A DNA stretch of 64,000 bases from Hyphomicrobiales bacterium (lineage in GTDB: Bacteria > Pseudomonadota > Alphaproteobacteria > Rhizobiales > Rhizobiaceae), in assembly GCA_900472605.1 (NCBI GenBank), contig UCJD01000046.1, positions 1 through 64,000 of the forward strand, read 5' to 3'. Shown in pieces: positions 43,679-52,201 of the stretch. The position numbers and the translations under genes are program-made. The notes beneath the pieces were generated by a model. That model ran no database searches. It saw only the letters and a list, made by a program, of their open reading frames with translations, and was not told the DNA's origin. Numbering within the stretch: position 1 is the stretch's first letter; every line of letters begins with the position of its first letter.

Positions 43679-44536
43679 CTATAGTTTAACTGCCCCGGCC
43701 GCTAGGTCGGAGACGAGCTTTCGCTGCAGGAACATGAAGAGGATTAGCGTTGGCAGGGTGGATATGACCGAGGCGGTCATGACCAGGTTCCACTGGGTCG
43801 TGTATTCGCCGAAAAAGCCGGCGAGCCCGACAGGAACTGTCTTTTTCTCGTCGGATGTCATCAGGGTAAGGGCGAAGAGGAACTCATCCCAAGCCGAAAC
43901 GAACGCGTTGACTGCAACGGTCACGACGCCAGGCCAGGCGATCGGCAGGATCACCTTGAAGATGATCTGGATCGTCGACGCGCCGTCGAGCTTGGCGGCC
44001 TCATCCAAGTCTTGCGGTATCGTATCCAGATAACCCAGAAGCAGGTAGATCGCAAATGGCAGGTTCATCGCGGTGTAGGACAGAACGAGGCTGATCGGGT
44101 TGTCGATAAGCCCGAGCTTGAGAAACATCGAGTAGAGTGGAGTGATCAGGATCACATAGGGAAAGAGCTGGGTACAAACGACCAGCAGGAGGAGCAGACC
44201 GCGCCCCTTGAAGTTCCGATTACGGGAGAACCCATAGGCTGCGATCAGAGAGATGGTGATCGCCGCGATCGTGGAAATCGAACAGATGATGATACTGTTC
44301 TTGAGATAGGCTCCGAAAGGCGAGTTCTCGAGCAGCGCATAGTAGTTGTCGAGCGTGACCGTCGTGAACAGGCGGAACGTCCGTGTGAAGATTTCGCGAT
44401 CGGGGCGAAAGGAAATGAGCACCACCCAGATGAAGGGGAAGGCTAGAACCAGGAGCACGCCGATCCCGAAGACCACCGTAGCCAGGTCCTTTGCTAGCCG
44501 GCCACGCGCGCGGTGATTGCTCTGTGTCTGCATCAC
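43679..44536 (-). CDS. Carbohydrate ABC transporter permease (MalG-like)
   Basis: Inner-membrane permease of 285 aa with six predicted helices and the cytoplasmic EAA loop (EAAKLDGASTIQIIFKVILP). N-terminal hydrophilic residues precede helix 1 (VLLVLAFPFIWVVLISF). It pairs with the gene upstream (44533), which it overlaps by 4 nt. The family imports mono- or oligosaccharides. Confidence 0.94.
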   Translation of the reverse strand: MMQTQSNHRARGRLAKDLATVVFGIGVLLVLAFPFIWVVLISFRPDREIFTRTFRLFTTVTLDNYYALLENSPFGAYLKNSIIICSISTIAAITISLIAAYGFSRNRNFKGRGLLLLLVVCTQLFPYVILITPLYSMFLKLGLIDNPISLVLSYTAMNLPFAIYLLLGYLDTIPQDLDEAAKLDGASTIQIIFKVILPIAWPGVVTVAVNAFVSAWDEFLFALTLMTSDEKKTVPVGLAGFFGEYTTQWNLVMTASVISTLPTLILFMFLQRKLVSDLAAGAVKL

Positions 44537-45486
44537 GCCGGCTCCTTGCCCTTGCGGGACAGAACGGCCAGATAGCCAAGAGCAAAGATGAACATGATGA
44601 TGCTCATCAATACGCCGATCGCTGCACCTTCGCCGACGCGATAGTCCACGAACGATACCGTGTACATCTTGGTCGCCAGGACTTGCGTGTAATCACCGGG
44701 ACCGCCGCGGGTTGCCAGCCACACATAGACGAAATTGTTGAAGGTCCAGATCGTTGTCAGGAGCGCCACGATCGCAATGACCGGCTTTAGCATGGGTAGA
44801 ACGATGCGCGCATGAATTTGAAATTCGGACGCCCCATCGATACGCGCGGACTCCTTGAGCTCCTTGGGTATCGACTGCAGCGCTGCGAGGAACGTTATGA
44901 CCACGAACGGCAGCTCGCGCCAGATCAGCATCGCGTCGATCGCAGCCCAGACCGTCGAGGTCCTCGAAAGGAACGGTATGCCTCGTTCGATGAGGCCGAG
45001 CGACAAAAGCAACTGGTTGACCGCGCCGTAGCGAGGATCGAGAAGCCATTTCCACGCTGCGACAGCGACGACGGGCGGTGTTACGAACGGGATTAGAACA
45101 AGAGAACGAACGAGCCATCCGAGCTGCCAGCGTTTGAAGACGTCTGCATTCAAAAGGATCGCCAGGCCCAGTCCGAACAGGAGACGGAGCACGACCGTGA
45201 TCAGCGTTTGCATCACGGCAGTGTTGAAAAAGGCCTCTGCCAGACCGCCACCCGTCAAAACAGCGACGAAGTTGGCAAACCCGACCCACTCGTTCGATTG
45301 CCCCAGATCGAAAAGGCTTACGTTCTGGAAGCTGAGAGCGATGTTATAGAGGGCAGGGCCTGCGAAGAAGAATGCCAGAACGAGTATCGCAGGCAGCGCC
45401 AAGGCATACGGCTCAAGTGACGGAGGGAGAAACGCCCCCGTCCTCCTTCCCATCGATTGCCCGCGGCCCGACGCGAGAACGGTCAT
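44533..45486 (-). CDS. Carbohydrate ABC transporter permease (MalF/UgpA-like)
   Basis: Inner-membrane permease of 317 aa with six helices and the EAA-type loop (KESARIDGASEFQIHARIVLP). It is the partner of the 43679 permease and follows the binding-protein gene by 3 nt. No ATPase gene is present in the operon, so a shared MsmK/UgpC-type ATPase encoded elsewhere must energise it. Confidence 0.94.
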   Translation of the reverse strand: MTVLASGRGQSMGRRTGAFLPPSLEPYALALPAILVLAFFFAGPALYNIALSFQNVSLFDLGQSNEWVGFANFVAVLTGGGLAEAFFNTAVMQTLITVVLRLLFGLGLAILLNADVFKRWQLGWLVRSLVLIPFVTPPVVAVAAWKWLLDPRYGAVNQLLLSLGLIERGIPFLSRTSTVWAAIDAMLIWRELPFVVITFLAALQSIPKELKESARIDGASEFQIHARIVLPMLKPVIAIVALLTTIWTFNNFVYVWLATRGGPGDYTQVLATKMYTVSFVDYRVGEGAAIGVLMSIIMFIFALGYLAVLSRKGKEPA

Positions 45487-45489
45487 GAC

Positions 45490-46773
45490 TCAGCCCTTGC
45501 CACGTGCAAGGAGCTCGTTGAGCTGCTGAATGATCGCCGTGGCAGCTTCTTCCGGATTTCGTTGACCAGAGAATACGGCTCCGAACTCGCGGTTTACCAG
45601 CGCAGTCATACTCGAGACGGGAATAGGCGACGAAATGTAACGTTCGAACGTCTGCGCTACGGGCAACATCTCGACATAACCCTTCTCGGAGGCCGGGAAA
45701 TCCAGCTTCGCGATAAGTGACTTCTGAGCGGGATACTGATTGTAGGTTTTGAATGTCTCAGGGCCTGTCAGATATTGAATGAACTCCCACGCTTCCTTGG
45801 GATGCTTGCTGTTTGGGTTGATGCCGAGCGCGCGGCCACCGAGATGTGAAATCCGTTTGGCGGTTCCCTTAGGGATCGGTGCCGTCATCAGCGGGGTCTC
45901 GGACTGCTTTTCGGCTGCCCGGAACGTCTGCGGCGGGAAGAACGTGATTGCGCAGTCGCCACGGCCAAGGCCGCCAACCAGCTCAGGATCACCCCAGGCG
46001 TTGACTGTGATCAGGTTCTCCGGCGCCGTACCGTCCACGAAGAACTTGTTGAAGTATGCGATCGTCCTTGTGAGCTCTTCCGGAGTGACCGAAACCTTCC
46101 ATTTTCCAGTGCTGTCCTGGTCGACAAAAGTCGAGCCGTTGCTCCACAGGTAATAGTTTGCGAGAATCCACATGCCACTGTCGGGAGAACTGCCTGCGGG
46201 GAAGCAGAAGCCATACTGGTCGGCGTTTCCGCCGCCCGCTTCCGATAGCTTTTTCGATGCGTCGGCAAGGGCCTCCCATGTGTCGGGGAAGTTCGCGACA
46301 CCAGCGGCCTTCAACAAGTCAGGACGATACGCCATTGAAAAAGTGTCTGCCGTCCAAGGCACGCCGAATACCTTCCCGTCGAGCGTTGCAAGCTCTAGCG
46401 CAAGAAAGTCTTTGATCCCAGCGCCCGGGCTCTTCCCGGCGATCAACGGATCGAGCTGGAGTAGAAGCTTGGACTTGGCGAGATCTCGCGTCCATACAAA
46501 CGCGAGCTGCTGCACGTCGGGACCTGCGCCGGCTGGAACTTCGCGCGCGAGCTGAGCCAGTGTATCTCCACCCGTCATAGTTTGCAGCTTGACCTGAACG
46601 TCTGGATGACTGGCATTCCATGCATCCACGGCAGCGATCAGACCCTGGATTTCGGTTGGAGGATCGAACTGGCGAAATGTAAGTTCGACTTTTTCCTGTG
46701 CGCTTGCCCACGACGGCAGCATCACGCTCAGCGCGGTGGAACAGAAAACCATGGCTATGCGATTTTTGAGCAT
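45490..46773 (-). CDS. Extracellular sugar-binding protein (ABC family 1)
   Basis: Periplasmic binding protein of 427 aa. The signal peptide (MVFCSTALSVMLPSWASA-QE) is followed by the family-1 pattern: VELTFRQFDPPTEIQG, LAREVPAGAGPDVQQ, FGVPWTADTFSMAYR and the late GGRALGINPNSKHPKEAWEFIQYLTGPE. GGGAGG lies 7 nt before the ATG at 46773. It is the first gene of the operon transcribed away from the LysR regulator. Confidence 0.94.
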   Translation of the reverse strand: MLKNRIAMVFCSTALSVMLPSWASAQEKVELTFRQFDPPTEIQGLIAAVDAWNASHPDVQVKLQTMTGGDTLAQLAREVPAGAGPDVQQLAFVWTRDLAKSKLLLQLDPLIAGKSPGAGIKDFLALELATLDGKVFGVPWTADTFSMAYRPDLLKAAGVANFPDTWEALADASKKLSEAGGGNADQYGFCFPAGSSPDSGMWILANYYLWSNGSTFVDQDSTGKWKVSVTPEELTRTIAYFNKFFVDGTAPENLITVNAWGDPELVGGLGRGDCAITFFPPQTFRAAEKQSETPLMTAPIPKGTAKRISHLGGRALGINPNSKHPKEAWEFIQYLTGPETFKTYNQYPAQKSLIAKLDFPASEKGYVEMLPVAQTFERYISSPIPVSSMTALVNREFGAVFSGQRNPEEAATAIIQQLNELLARGKG

Positions 46774-46973
46774 ATGCTTCCTCCCAGATCTCTGGCTCAT
46801 GCTCTTGCAGTTTCATCAATCACATCCGGGCAAAGCCATTGTGAGATCAACAGCAGACGAAATTACGGAGCATTATCAGGTTCTTATTAGATTTGCTGCG
46901 GTTGCGAATAGTCTACTTATTGTGTGTAGAATATAGCGAGACTGGTTTCCGTCAAATGCAAACATGCTATATG

Positions 46974-46988
46974 TTATGCATAAATTGC
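46974..46988. promoter_or_regulatory. Possible LysR operator
   Basis: ATGCA-N5-TGCAT at 46974-46988 has the T-N11-A form of LysR-type sites and lies 15 nt before the regulator start, between it and the divergent operon. A related imperfect repeat (ATGCAAACATGCTAT) lies just upstream. Confidence 0.45.
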
Positions 46989-47002
46989 ATGGGGGACGAT
47001 GC

Positions 47003-47920
47003 GTGAAAGAGCTTAGACAGTTTGTCGAGGTCGCAAATCAGCGATCAATCTCGAGCGCAGCGAAACGGCTGAATATTTCACAACCAGCCCTTTCGCGAGC
47101 GATCCGCCAACTCGAAGATAGCTATGGTGTGCCGCTGTTTACGCGGACTGGGGCAGGGGTCGAACTGAGCGCTTATGGCTCTGCTCTCTACAGCAGAGCT
47201 GTTCGTATTCTTCCTGCCCTGGACGAGGCCCGCGACGAGATTGAGCACCTGCAGGGTCGCGCGAAGGCTGTCATCCGTATAGCCACAGGTGACCTATGGG
47301 GTTTGGTGATCCTTCCCCGGATTATCCAGGTGTTCAGCAAAACACACCCAGACGTTCTCGTAGAGGTGAAGATCGCAGACGATGGAAGTCGTTTCGAAGG
47401 TCTTCGGCGCGGCGTGTACGATCTCGTCTTCGGCACCTTGAGTTACAAATACCAAGCCGTCATGCAGGTCGAGTTCGAGACGTTCGTTCGTCAGGGCACG
47501 TTCGTTTATTGCGATCAGAACCACAAACTCGCCAAGTCGAATAGCATCGGCCCGGCCGAACTGATTGAGCAAAGATGGATCAGCCCAGGCTATGGTGATG
47601 ATGACGGTCCGAATGTGTTGAAGACATTCGTCAGGGATTTTGCAGTGAGGGCCGATTCAATGCCGCAGGCCTTGCTTGTGTTACGTGGATCCTCCTACAT
47701 CATGGCCGCATCGAGTGGATTCCGCGATCTATTCAGAACCTTGGGAATTGTGACGATCGATGTGGGTGACCATGGAGGCGTCCAGGCGTCTGGAGCAATT
47801 TACCTCCCAGCAGCAGCAGAGAAATCTATCGTTCGCGATTTCTTGAGGTTGGTAAGGGCGGAGACAAGCCTACTCAAGCTTCCGGCCTTGAATGAGACAT
47901 TGTCACAGATGGTGCGATGA
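47003..47920 (+). CDS. LysR-family transcriptional regulator
   Basis: Regulator of 305 aa. The winged HTH at the N-terminus reads FVEVANQRSISSAAKRLNISQPALSRAIRQLE, and the effector-binding domain follows. The start is a GTG at 47003 with GGGGGACGATGC upstream; a longer frame to 46964 overlaps the operator. It is divergent from the sulfatase/ABC operon, which it probably controls. Its last 18 nt overlap the end of the convergent gene at 47903. Confidence 0.93.
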   Translation: MKELRQFVEVANQRSISSAAKRLNISQPALSRAIRQLEDSYGVPLFTRTGAGVELSAYGSALYSRAVRILPALDEARDEIEHLQGRAKAVIRIATGDLWGLVILPRIIQVFSKTHPDVLVEVKIADDGSRFEGLRRGVYDLVFGTLSYKYQAVMQVEFETFVRQGTFVYCDQNHKLAKSNSIGPAELIEQRWISPGYGDDDGPNVLKTFVRDFAVRADSMPQALLVLRGSSYIMAASSGFRDLFRTLGIVTIDVGDHGGVQASGAIYLPAAAEKSIVRDFLRLVRAETSLLKLPALNETLSQMVR

Positions 47921-48250
47921 CAGGGCACGTTTTAGTCTGCAGGCGATGTTGGAAGTCTCTCGAGATGCGGTGCCATTTTCTGATGAAGCGGCATCCTTGC
48001 GCTCATTGGCCAATTCCGCAAACTCGTCTTGTATGCGACCAGCTTCAGTGTTGCGCTCGTTACGAAAAGCGTTCGCCGCCTGGACGATAAGCGCGCAATA
48101 GGGAATCACGTTAACGTTCTTGCTGGCGTCAATGGCCATTGAGACGCCACCCAGTGCCGCCGAGGCATGGGAACTGTAGGGGTTGAGGGCCGATGGCCCA
48201 GTTACCGGCTTAGCGCTTCCCATACTGAGTTTTGCAGCGTTCGCGCCCAT
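47903..48250 (-). CDS. Hypothetical protein
   Basis: Protein of 115 aa with an Ala/Ser-rich first third (a weak hydrophobic stretch NVNVIPYCALIVQAANAF) and a charged helical C-terminus (RIQDEFAELANERKDA). Its ATG overlaps the stop of the upstream gene (TAATG), so the two are translationally coupled. No family recognised. Confidence 0.55.
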   Translation of the reverse strand: MGANAAKLSMGSAKPVTGPSALNPYSSHASAALGGVSMAIDASKNVNVIPYCALIVQAANAFRNERNTEAGRIQDEFAELANERKDAASSENGTASRETSNIACRLKRALSSHHL

Positions 48251-48613
48251 TAGCGCGCAGGCCCGGAGAGTGGCGTTCTCGATACAGCTTCGTTCGCAAG
48301 CTCGAGGGCATGATCCTTGATCTCGCGCGGTGTCGCCTCTCCGCTAGAAACAAGAAGGGCGCGAGCGAGAAGGGCCTTTGCATCGGAGTTGTCCGGCATC
48401 AGCCGCACGGTGCGCTGAAGGCGATCAATTGCATTCTCGAGATCTTGGGTAAGGGGTGTCTTGACCGACCGCAAGGGCAAACGTCCGATGGCCCATCTCG
48501 ATCGCTTCGTCGGTGTTGTGCAGTTCGATGGGTATTCCTTGCGCAGGTCGATTGGTATTCCGGTAAACCGGGGCACCCAAGAGATGGCTGATATCCTGCA
48601 CTGTGATCGTCAC
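48250..48613 (-). pseudogene. TPR-like hypothetical protein, frameshifted
   Basis: The first frame starts at a GTG at 48613 and reads DISHLLGAPVYRNTNRPAQG and TDEAIEMGHRTFALAVGQDTP. The second frame continues LTQDLENAIDRLQRTVRLMP, DNSDAKALLARALLVSSGE and DHALELANEAVSRTP to 48250. Removing one C of the four-C run at 48453-48456 (minus strand) joins them into one helical-repeat protein of about 120 aa. The homopolymer site leaves a sequencing error possible. Confidence 0.6.
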
Positions 48614-48738
48614 ATCGGGCTGTGTTTTCAGTGTGTGCTACCTTGCGATCTCCGCGGTCTGAGTTTCGTTGAATCGGCTCATTGAAGCATCCAGTCGCGC
48701 AGACACTGACACCATTTTTGTCTGGCTGCCTAATAAGG

Positions 48739-48969
48739 TCAGTCTGAGAACTTCACCGATACGCCGCGCTGGCGAAAATATGCTTGCATCCGCTTGCGGC
48801 CCTCCCGATTGCTCTGCACGAGCTTGGCGGGGTCGAAAATGGCCTCTTTTTGACCCGCACGCGTCAGGGCCGCCTTGAGGCTGGCGATGCGCTCGTCGAT
48901 ATCGGCATTGTCAGCCTGAAGCGATTCATAGATCTGCTTCGTTGCATCTTCTACGGTCAGTTCATTCAT
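48739..48969 (-). CDS. Hypothetical protein
   Basis: Helical, charged protein of 76 aa (ATKQIYESLQADNADIDERIASLKAALTRAGQKEAIF, given here as overlapping parts: ATKQIYESLQ and DERIASLKAAL), ending GRKRMQAYFRQRGVSVKFSD. The start and composition look like a real gene. No family recognised; a coiled-coil or DNA-associated role is possible. Confidence 0.6.
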   Translation of the reverse strand: MNELTVEDATKQIYESLQADNADIDERIASLKAALTRAGQKEAIFDPAKLVQSNREGRKRMQAYFRQRGVSVKFSD

Positions 48970-49003
48970 TCTCGTACCCCGGCTTTCTGGGCTGCGGTCA
49001 GCT

Positions 49004-49300
49004 TCACGCCGCCAATTTCAGTTCGAGCTTCCACATGTCTTGAGGATTTTGATTGGACTCGTGTATCGAAAGACCACTGCCTTCCATATCAATTTGCATT
49101 GTTGCCAGAAGCCAGTCGGCAGGCATGACACCGGGCAGGGCTTCTTTGTTGAGGATATCGAGGAGCTCGATTTCGGTTGCAAGGCCGTTGCGGGAATGCT
49201 GACCAGTGCGGTCGAGCGTCCATAAGTAGCGTTTAGTCAAAGTCTGTAGTCCATAGATTAGTCGAGCGGCCTCTCTACAGCCCGAGTTCGGTGAGATCAA
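49004..49300 (-). CDS. Possible hypothetical protein
   Basis: Frame of 98 codons from a TTG without a clear ribosome site, 34 nt upstream of the gene at 48739. It contains ATEIELLDILNKEALPGVMPADWL and ends KLELKLAA, which reads like protein, but the start is weak. It may be a fragment. Confidence 0.3.
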   Translation of the reverse strand: MISPNSGCREAARLIYGLQTLTKRYLWTLDRTGQHSRNGLATEIELLDILNKEALPGVMPADWLLATMQIDMEGSGLSIHESNQNPQDMWKLELKLAA

Positions 49301-49521
49301 GTTTGGCGGTTCTCCGCAGCGAGCTGCTCCGCCGAAGACGACCGTCGGTGCAGTCTTTAATGCTCATGGGTTGTAAGGCTCACTTTGATAACTGATGGCA
49401 CTCCAGCATTATCGAAGAAGCCCGTCGGCACCGAATTCGTCTCATTCGCTTAGTCCCGGCGTCGCCTCCTGTTCACTGGACTTCTGTCGCTTCGATTTCG
49501 CGGTCGCTTTCGGCGCAATGT

Positions 49522-49544
49522 ATATCCCATTGACATATCCCATT
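49522..49544 (+). repeat. Tandem 10-bp direct repeat before vapBC pair 1
   Basis: ATATCCCATT occurs at 49522-49531 and again at 49535-49544. A TTGACA (-35-like) lies at 49530-49535 between them, with TATAGA at 49551. The repeats may bind the VapB/VapC complex for autoregulation. Confidence 0.5.
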
Positions 49545-49595
49545 CTGGACTATAGATTTGCGATGTAACCGTTGACGCATCATGGAGTGATGGAG

Positions 49596-49826
49596 ATGGA
49601 GCAGGGTGCGGTATTCCAGAGTAATCGAAGCCAAGCGATCCGGCTTCCAAAAGCGGTCGCTTTGCCTGATGATGTAAAGCGCGTCGATATTGTCGCCGTG
49701 GGACGCACTCGCATTATTGCGCCTGTTGGCGAGGTCTGGGATAGCTGGTTTGAAGGACCGGCGGCGACATCCGACTTCATGGTTGAGCGTGATCAGCCTG
49801 CCTCGCAGGAGCGCGAGGCATTTTAA
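49596..49826 (+). CDS. vapB: VapB-type antitoxin
   Basis: Antitoxin of 76 aa with the AbrB/VagC-type N-terminus (MEQGAVFQSNRSQAIRLPKA) that binds DNA as a swapped-hairpin fold. The C-terminal part wraps the toxin. The ATG at 49596 follows GGAG at 8 nt; an ATG at 49590 is also in frame. The stop overlaps the toxin start (TAATG). Confidence 0.92.
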   Translation: MEQGAVFQSNRSQAIRLPKAVALPDDVKRVDIVAVGRTRIIAPVGEVWDSWFEGPAATSDFMVERDQPASQEREAF

Positions 49827-50227
49827 TGCTAAAATATATGCTAGATACCAACATCTGCATTTTTACGATAAAAAATCGACCACAGCAGGTGCGCGAGGCA
49901 TTCAATCGCTTCCATGATCAATTGTGCATCAGCTCGATCAGCTTAATGGAATTGATTTACGGAGCGGAAAAGTCAGCCAGTCCTGAAAAGAATCTGCCTG
50001 TAGTGGAAGGCTTTGCGGCGCGCCTTGAAGTGTTGCCGTACGATGAGCCGGCAGCGAACCATACAGGTCAGTTGCGGGCTGAGTTGGCGCGAAGTGGAAC
50101 GCCGATCGGTCCATATGATCAATTGATCGCGGGACATGCTCGCTCGCGTGGACTAGTTGTAGTTACAAACAATTGCAGGGAATTTGATCGCGTTCTCGGC
50201 TTGCGGGTCGAAGACTGGACGAATTAG
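49826..50227 (+). CDS. vapC: VapC toxin, PIN-domain ribonuclease
   Basis: PIN-domain endoribonuclease of 133 aa. Acidic residues expected for Mg binding are D7 in MLDTNICIF, E in SLMELIYGAE, and D in GPYDQLIAGHA; TNNCREF follows with the Asn form of the last motif. It cleaves RNA (often tRNA or rRNA) when the antitoxin is lost. It is coupled to the antitoxin by an ATG-stop overlap. Confidence 0.93.
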   Translation: MLKYMLDTNICIFTIKNRPQQVREAFNRFHDQLCISSISLMELIYGAEKSASPEKNLPVVEGFAARLEVLPYDEPAANHTGQLRAELARSGTPIGPYDQLIAGHARSRGLVVVTNNCREFDRVLGLRVEDWTN

Positions 50228-50314
50228 TCTTGTACGCTTTCTAGGCGCCCGCATGGGAGCCTAATCTAACGCGCCTCCGTGCGGATGGCGTTCCGTGTTC
50301 CGGCGCAATAGCGC

Positions 50315-50749
50315 CTACCAGCCGAGATCCGTCTCGGCAAAATCATCACCCTTATATGCGATCTTGGTGCGATAGGCCTTGGCGCAGGCGTAAGTGAAGC
50401 AATCGCCGAGATTGAGCTTGGCCGGGTGATTGACAATCTTACCATAAAGCTGGGCGGCATCGAGTGCTTTGGTTCCGACATCGCCCGAAATCATAGCTTC
50501 GCGTGCTTCGAGGTCGGCGATGAATTGATCGACCAGCCGGCGCGCTTTCCCAACAATCTCGGGTGTTGCCGGCCTGTTGCGGCCCTGGGCCTCGGCCATC
50601 TGCCGGGTCAATGCCAGCGCCGCCTCCATTCGCACCAGAGCGGACACGTAAAAGGGACCGTCGTCATCGGACAGCCGATCCATCAGGTGCTCGGCATCGT
50701 CTTCCTGACCTATGATCGCGACAATCACGGAGGCGTCGATAAACAGCAT
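50315..50749 (-). CDS. vapC: VapC toxin, PIN-domain ribonuclease, second pair
   Basis: PIN-domain protein of 144 aa with D5 in MLFIDASVIVAI, E in VRMEAALAL and D in LNLGDCFTYACAKA, then KGDDF. It is the VapC subgroup with the Cys-Phe-Thr-Tyr motif. The ATG at 50749 overlaps the antitoxin stop (TGATG); a GTG at 50764 is an alternative. It converges with the other vapC, which ends 87 nt away. Confidence 0.93.
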   Translation of the reverse strand: MLFIDASVIVAIIGQEDDAEHLMDRLSDDDGPFYVSALVRMEAALALTRQMAEAQGRNRPATPEIVGKARRLVDQFIADLEAREAMISGDVGTKALDAAQLYGKIVNHPAKLNLGDCFTYACAKAYRTKIAYKGDDFAETDLGW

Positions 50750-50988
50750 CAGTCCTCGCCCCACATCTCGTCGGTCAGTTGCTTGTGATCGAGATGCATC
50801 ATCGGGCCCGCCTCCGTCGCCATGGCGAGGGTCTTGGCGAGCCGTTCGCGAACCGGTAGCTTGTTCTTGCGACTGGCAATTTCATGCCTGAGCGCCGCCT
50901 TGACCGCATCGACCTTGGACGTTTTCGTCAGGCTGATCAGTTCAGCGGTAAGCATGTCGACTTCCGGATCCTTGATATAGAGCGGCAT
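50749..50988 (-). CDS. vapB: VapB antitoxin (RHH-type), second pair
   Basis: Antitoxin of 79 aa of the VapB/PSK group (MPLYIKDPEVDMLTAELISL, then VRERLAKTLAMA). The N-terminal arm is like a ribbon-helix-helix and differs from the AbrB-type antitoxin of the first pair. It lies directly downstream of the 20-bp palindrome at 51005-51024, its probable binding site. It overlaps vapC by 1 nt. Confidence 0.9.
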   Translation of the reverse strand: MPLYIKDPEVDMLTAELISLTKTSKVDAVKAALRHEIASRKNKLPVRERLAKTLAMATEAGPMMHLDHKQLTDEMWGED

Positions 50989-50994
50989 GGCAGC

Positions 50995-51024
50995 ATATCC
51001 TTTTTAGGATATTATAATATCCTA
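50995..51024 (-). promoter_or_regulatory. vapBC operator: perfect 20-bp palindrome
   Basis: TAGGATATTATAATATCCTA at 51005-51024 is a perfect palindrome, and an extra half-site ATATCC lies at 50995-51000. Only 6-35 nt separate it from the vapB start at 50988, so it overlaps the promoter and fits autoregulation by the VapBC complex. Confidence 0.7.
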
Positions 51025-51062
51025 TCCAGCATATGTTGGCAAGAAGTGCCATCTTCCAAAAC

Positions 51063-51161
51063 TCAGGCAGCGCCAGCCCCATTGTACCGTTTTTCCTCGC
51101 CGCTGATGAGCCACGACACATCGACGTCATATCGGTCGAAAAGCGTCCTCGGCAACTTCGC
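51063..51161 (-). pseudogene. Possible C-terminal remnant of an XRE-type regulator
   Basis: A minus-strand frame ends KLPRTLFDRYDVDVSWLISGEEK, resembling the last helix of XRE-type regulators (V-D-x-W-L-x-x-G-E). Nothing of the HTH itself is intact. It overlaps the AraC remnant on the other strand only partly. Confidence 0.3.
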
Positions 51162-51230
51162 GGGCATTCGCACTTCCGGCGCGTCTTTCGTGAAAAAGAC
51201 TGGTATCTCGCCCAAACAGCGTCTCGTCTC

Positions 51231-51401
51231 GTTGCCCATCAGCAAGCGCAGGACATCTTAGCCAATACCGATAAATCGGTTAAGGAGGTAGCGGGACTGC
51301 TTGGTTTTAGTTCCACCTTTCACCTCCCAATCCGATTTCAAGCAATGGTCCGCCGCAATCCTTCCGCGTACAGGCTATATTCGATCAACGAGGGGCTTTA
51401 G
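51231..51401 (+). pseudogene. C-terminal remnant of an AraC-family regulator
   Basis: The frame ends AQDILANTDKSVKEVAGLLGF, then SSTFHLPIRFQAMVRRNPSAYR, which is the second HTH of AraC-type proteins (xxVxEIAxxxGFxSxxxFxRxFKxxxGxSPxxYR). The N-terminal sensor domain and first HTH are absent. It is a fragment left by deletion, next to the vapBC pair. Confidence 0.6.
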
Positions 51402-51478
51402 TGTATAGGATGAAACGAACTCATCCCCAATCGACGAGATCATCCTCGGCATTCTCTTCTCCGGGAATCGACTGGGTG

Positions 51479-52120
51479 TCAGAAGAAGTTGTTGAAAGTG
51501 ATCTTCCGCGATTCCTCGATATGGTGGCGCATGCGCTGCTCCACCTGGGCCTCATCACGAGCCAGATAGGCATCAATGATCTCGATATGCTCGGTCACCG
51601 AACGGTCCTCACCATGATAGGGATGCGAGACTTTGATACGAATTCGGTGATTATGGTCCAGCACGACGGCCATGGAACTGAGTAGGAAGCGATTCTTGCA
51701 GTCCTTCAGAAAACCGTCATGCAGCGCACGGTCGATATCGATAAAATACTGGCGCTGCTCCTCTTCTAATAGATTTTTGGGCGGTTTGACCAGCTTTTCG
51801 CGCAACACTTTCAGCCATTCTTTGCTTGAGTTCTGGCGGCAGGACTGCACTGCTATGAACGGCTCGTTCAAGAGCCGCATTTCGTAGATGTCGCGTATTA
51901 AATCGGCTGTCACCTCCGCAACAATCATTCCCTTGCTGGGATAGATGTAGATGAACCCTTCCTTGCTCAGCCGCTGGCAGGCCTCTCGGATGGGCGTGCG
52001 GCTCAGCCCTAGTTCCTTCTGCAGGGAGTCTTCGCTGACATCGCTAAGTGGCAGAAGCTCGCCTGCAATAATCTTGAGTTTGACCGCCTCGTAAGCGGTT
52101 GCCGTTTTTGTATTTGCCAT
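51479..52120 (-). CDS. GntR/FCD-family transcriptional regulator
   Basis: Regulator of 213 aa. The N-terminal winged HTH reads DSLQKELGLSRTPIREACQRL, and the helical FCD effector domain begins around residue 75 (VTADLIRDIYEMR) with metal/ligand His residues in LHDGFLKDC and VTEHIEIIDAYLARDE. The ATG at 52120 follows GAGGGCAA. It is divergent from the dehydrogenase operon and probably represses it until a sugar-acid-type ligand binds. Confidence 0.93.
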   Translation of the reverse strand: MANTKTATAYEAVKLKIIAGELLPLSDVSEDSLQKELGLSRTPIREACQRLSKEGFIYIYPSKGMIVAEVTADLIRDIYEMRLLNEPFIAVQSCRQNSSKEWLKVLREKLVKPPKNLLEEEQRQYFIDIDRALHDGFLKDCKNRFLLSSMAVVLDHNHRIRIKVSHPYHGEDRSVTEHIEIIDAYLARDEAQVEQRMRHHIEESRKITFNNFF

Positions 52121-52201
52121 CATTTGCCCTCGCATCCTCAAGGCCGAGGGCCGACTCTTTCCAGGCTGCCCTCTCTGAATGAAGCGGGAAACAAAAAAAA
52201 T

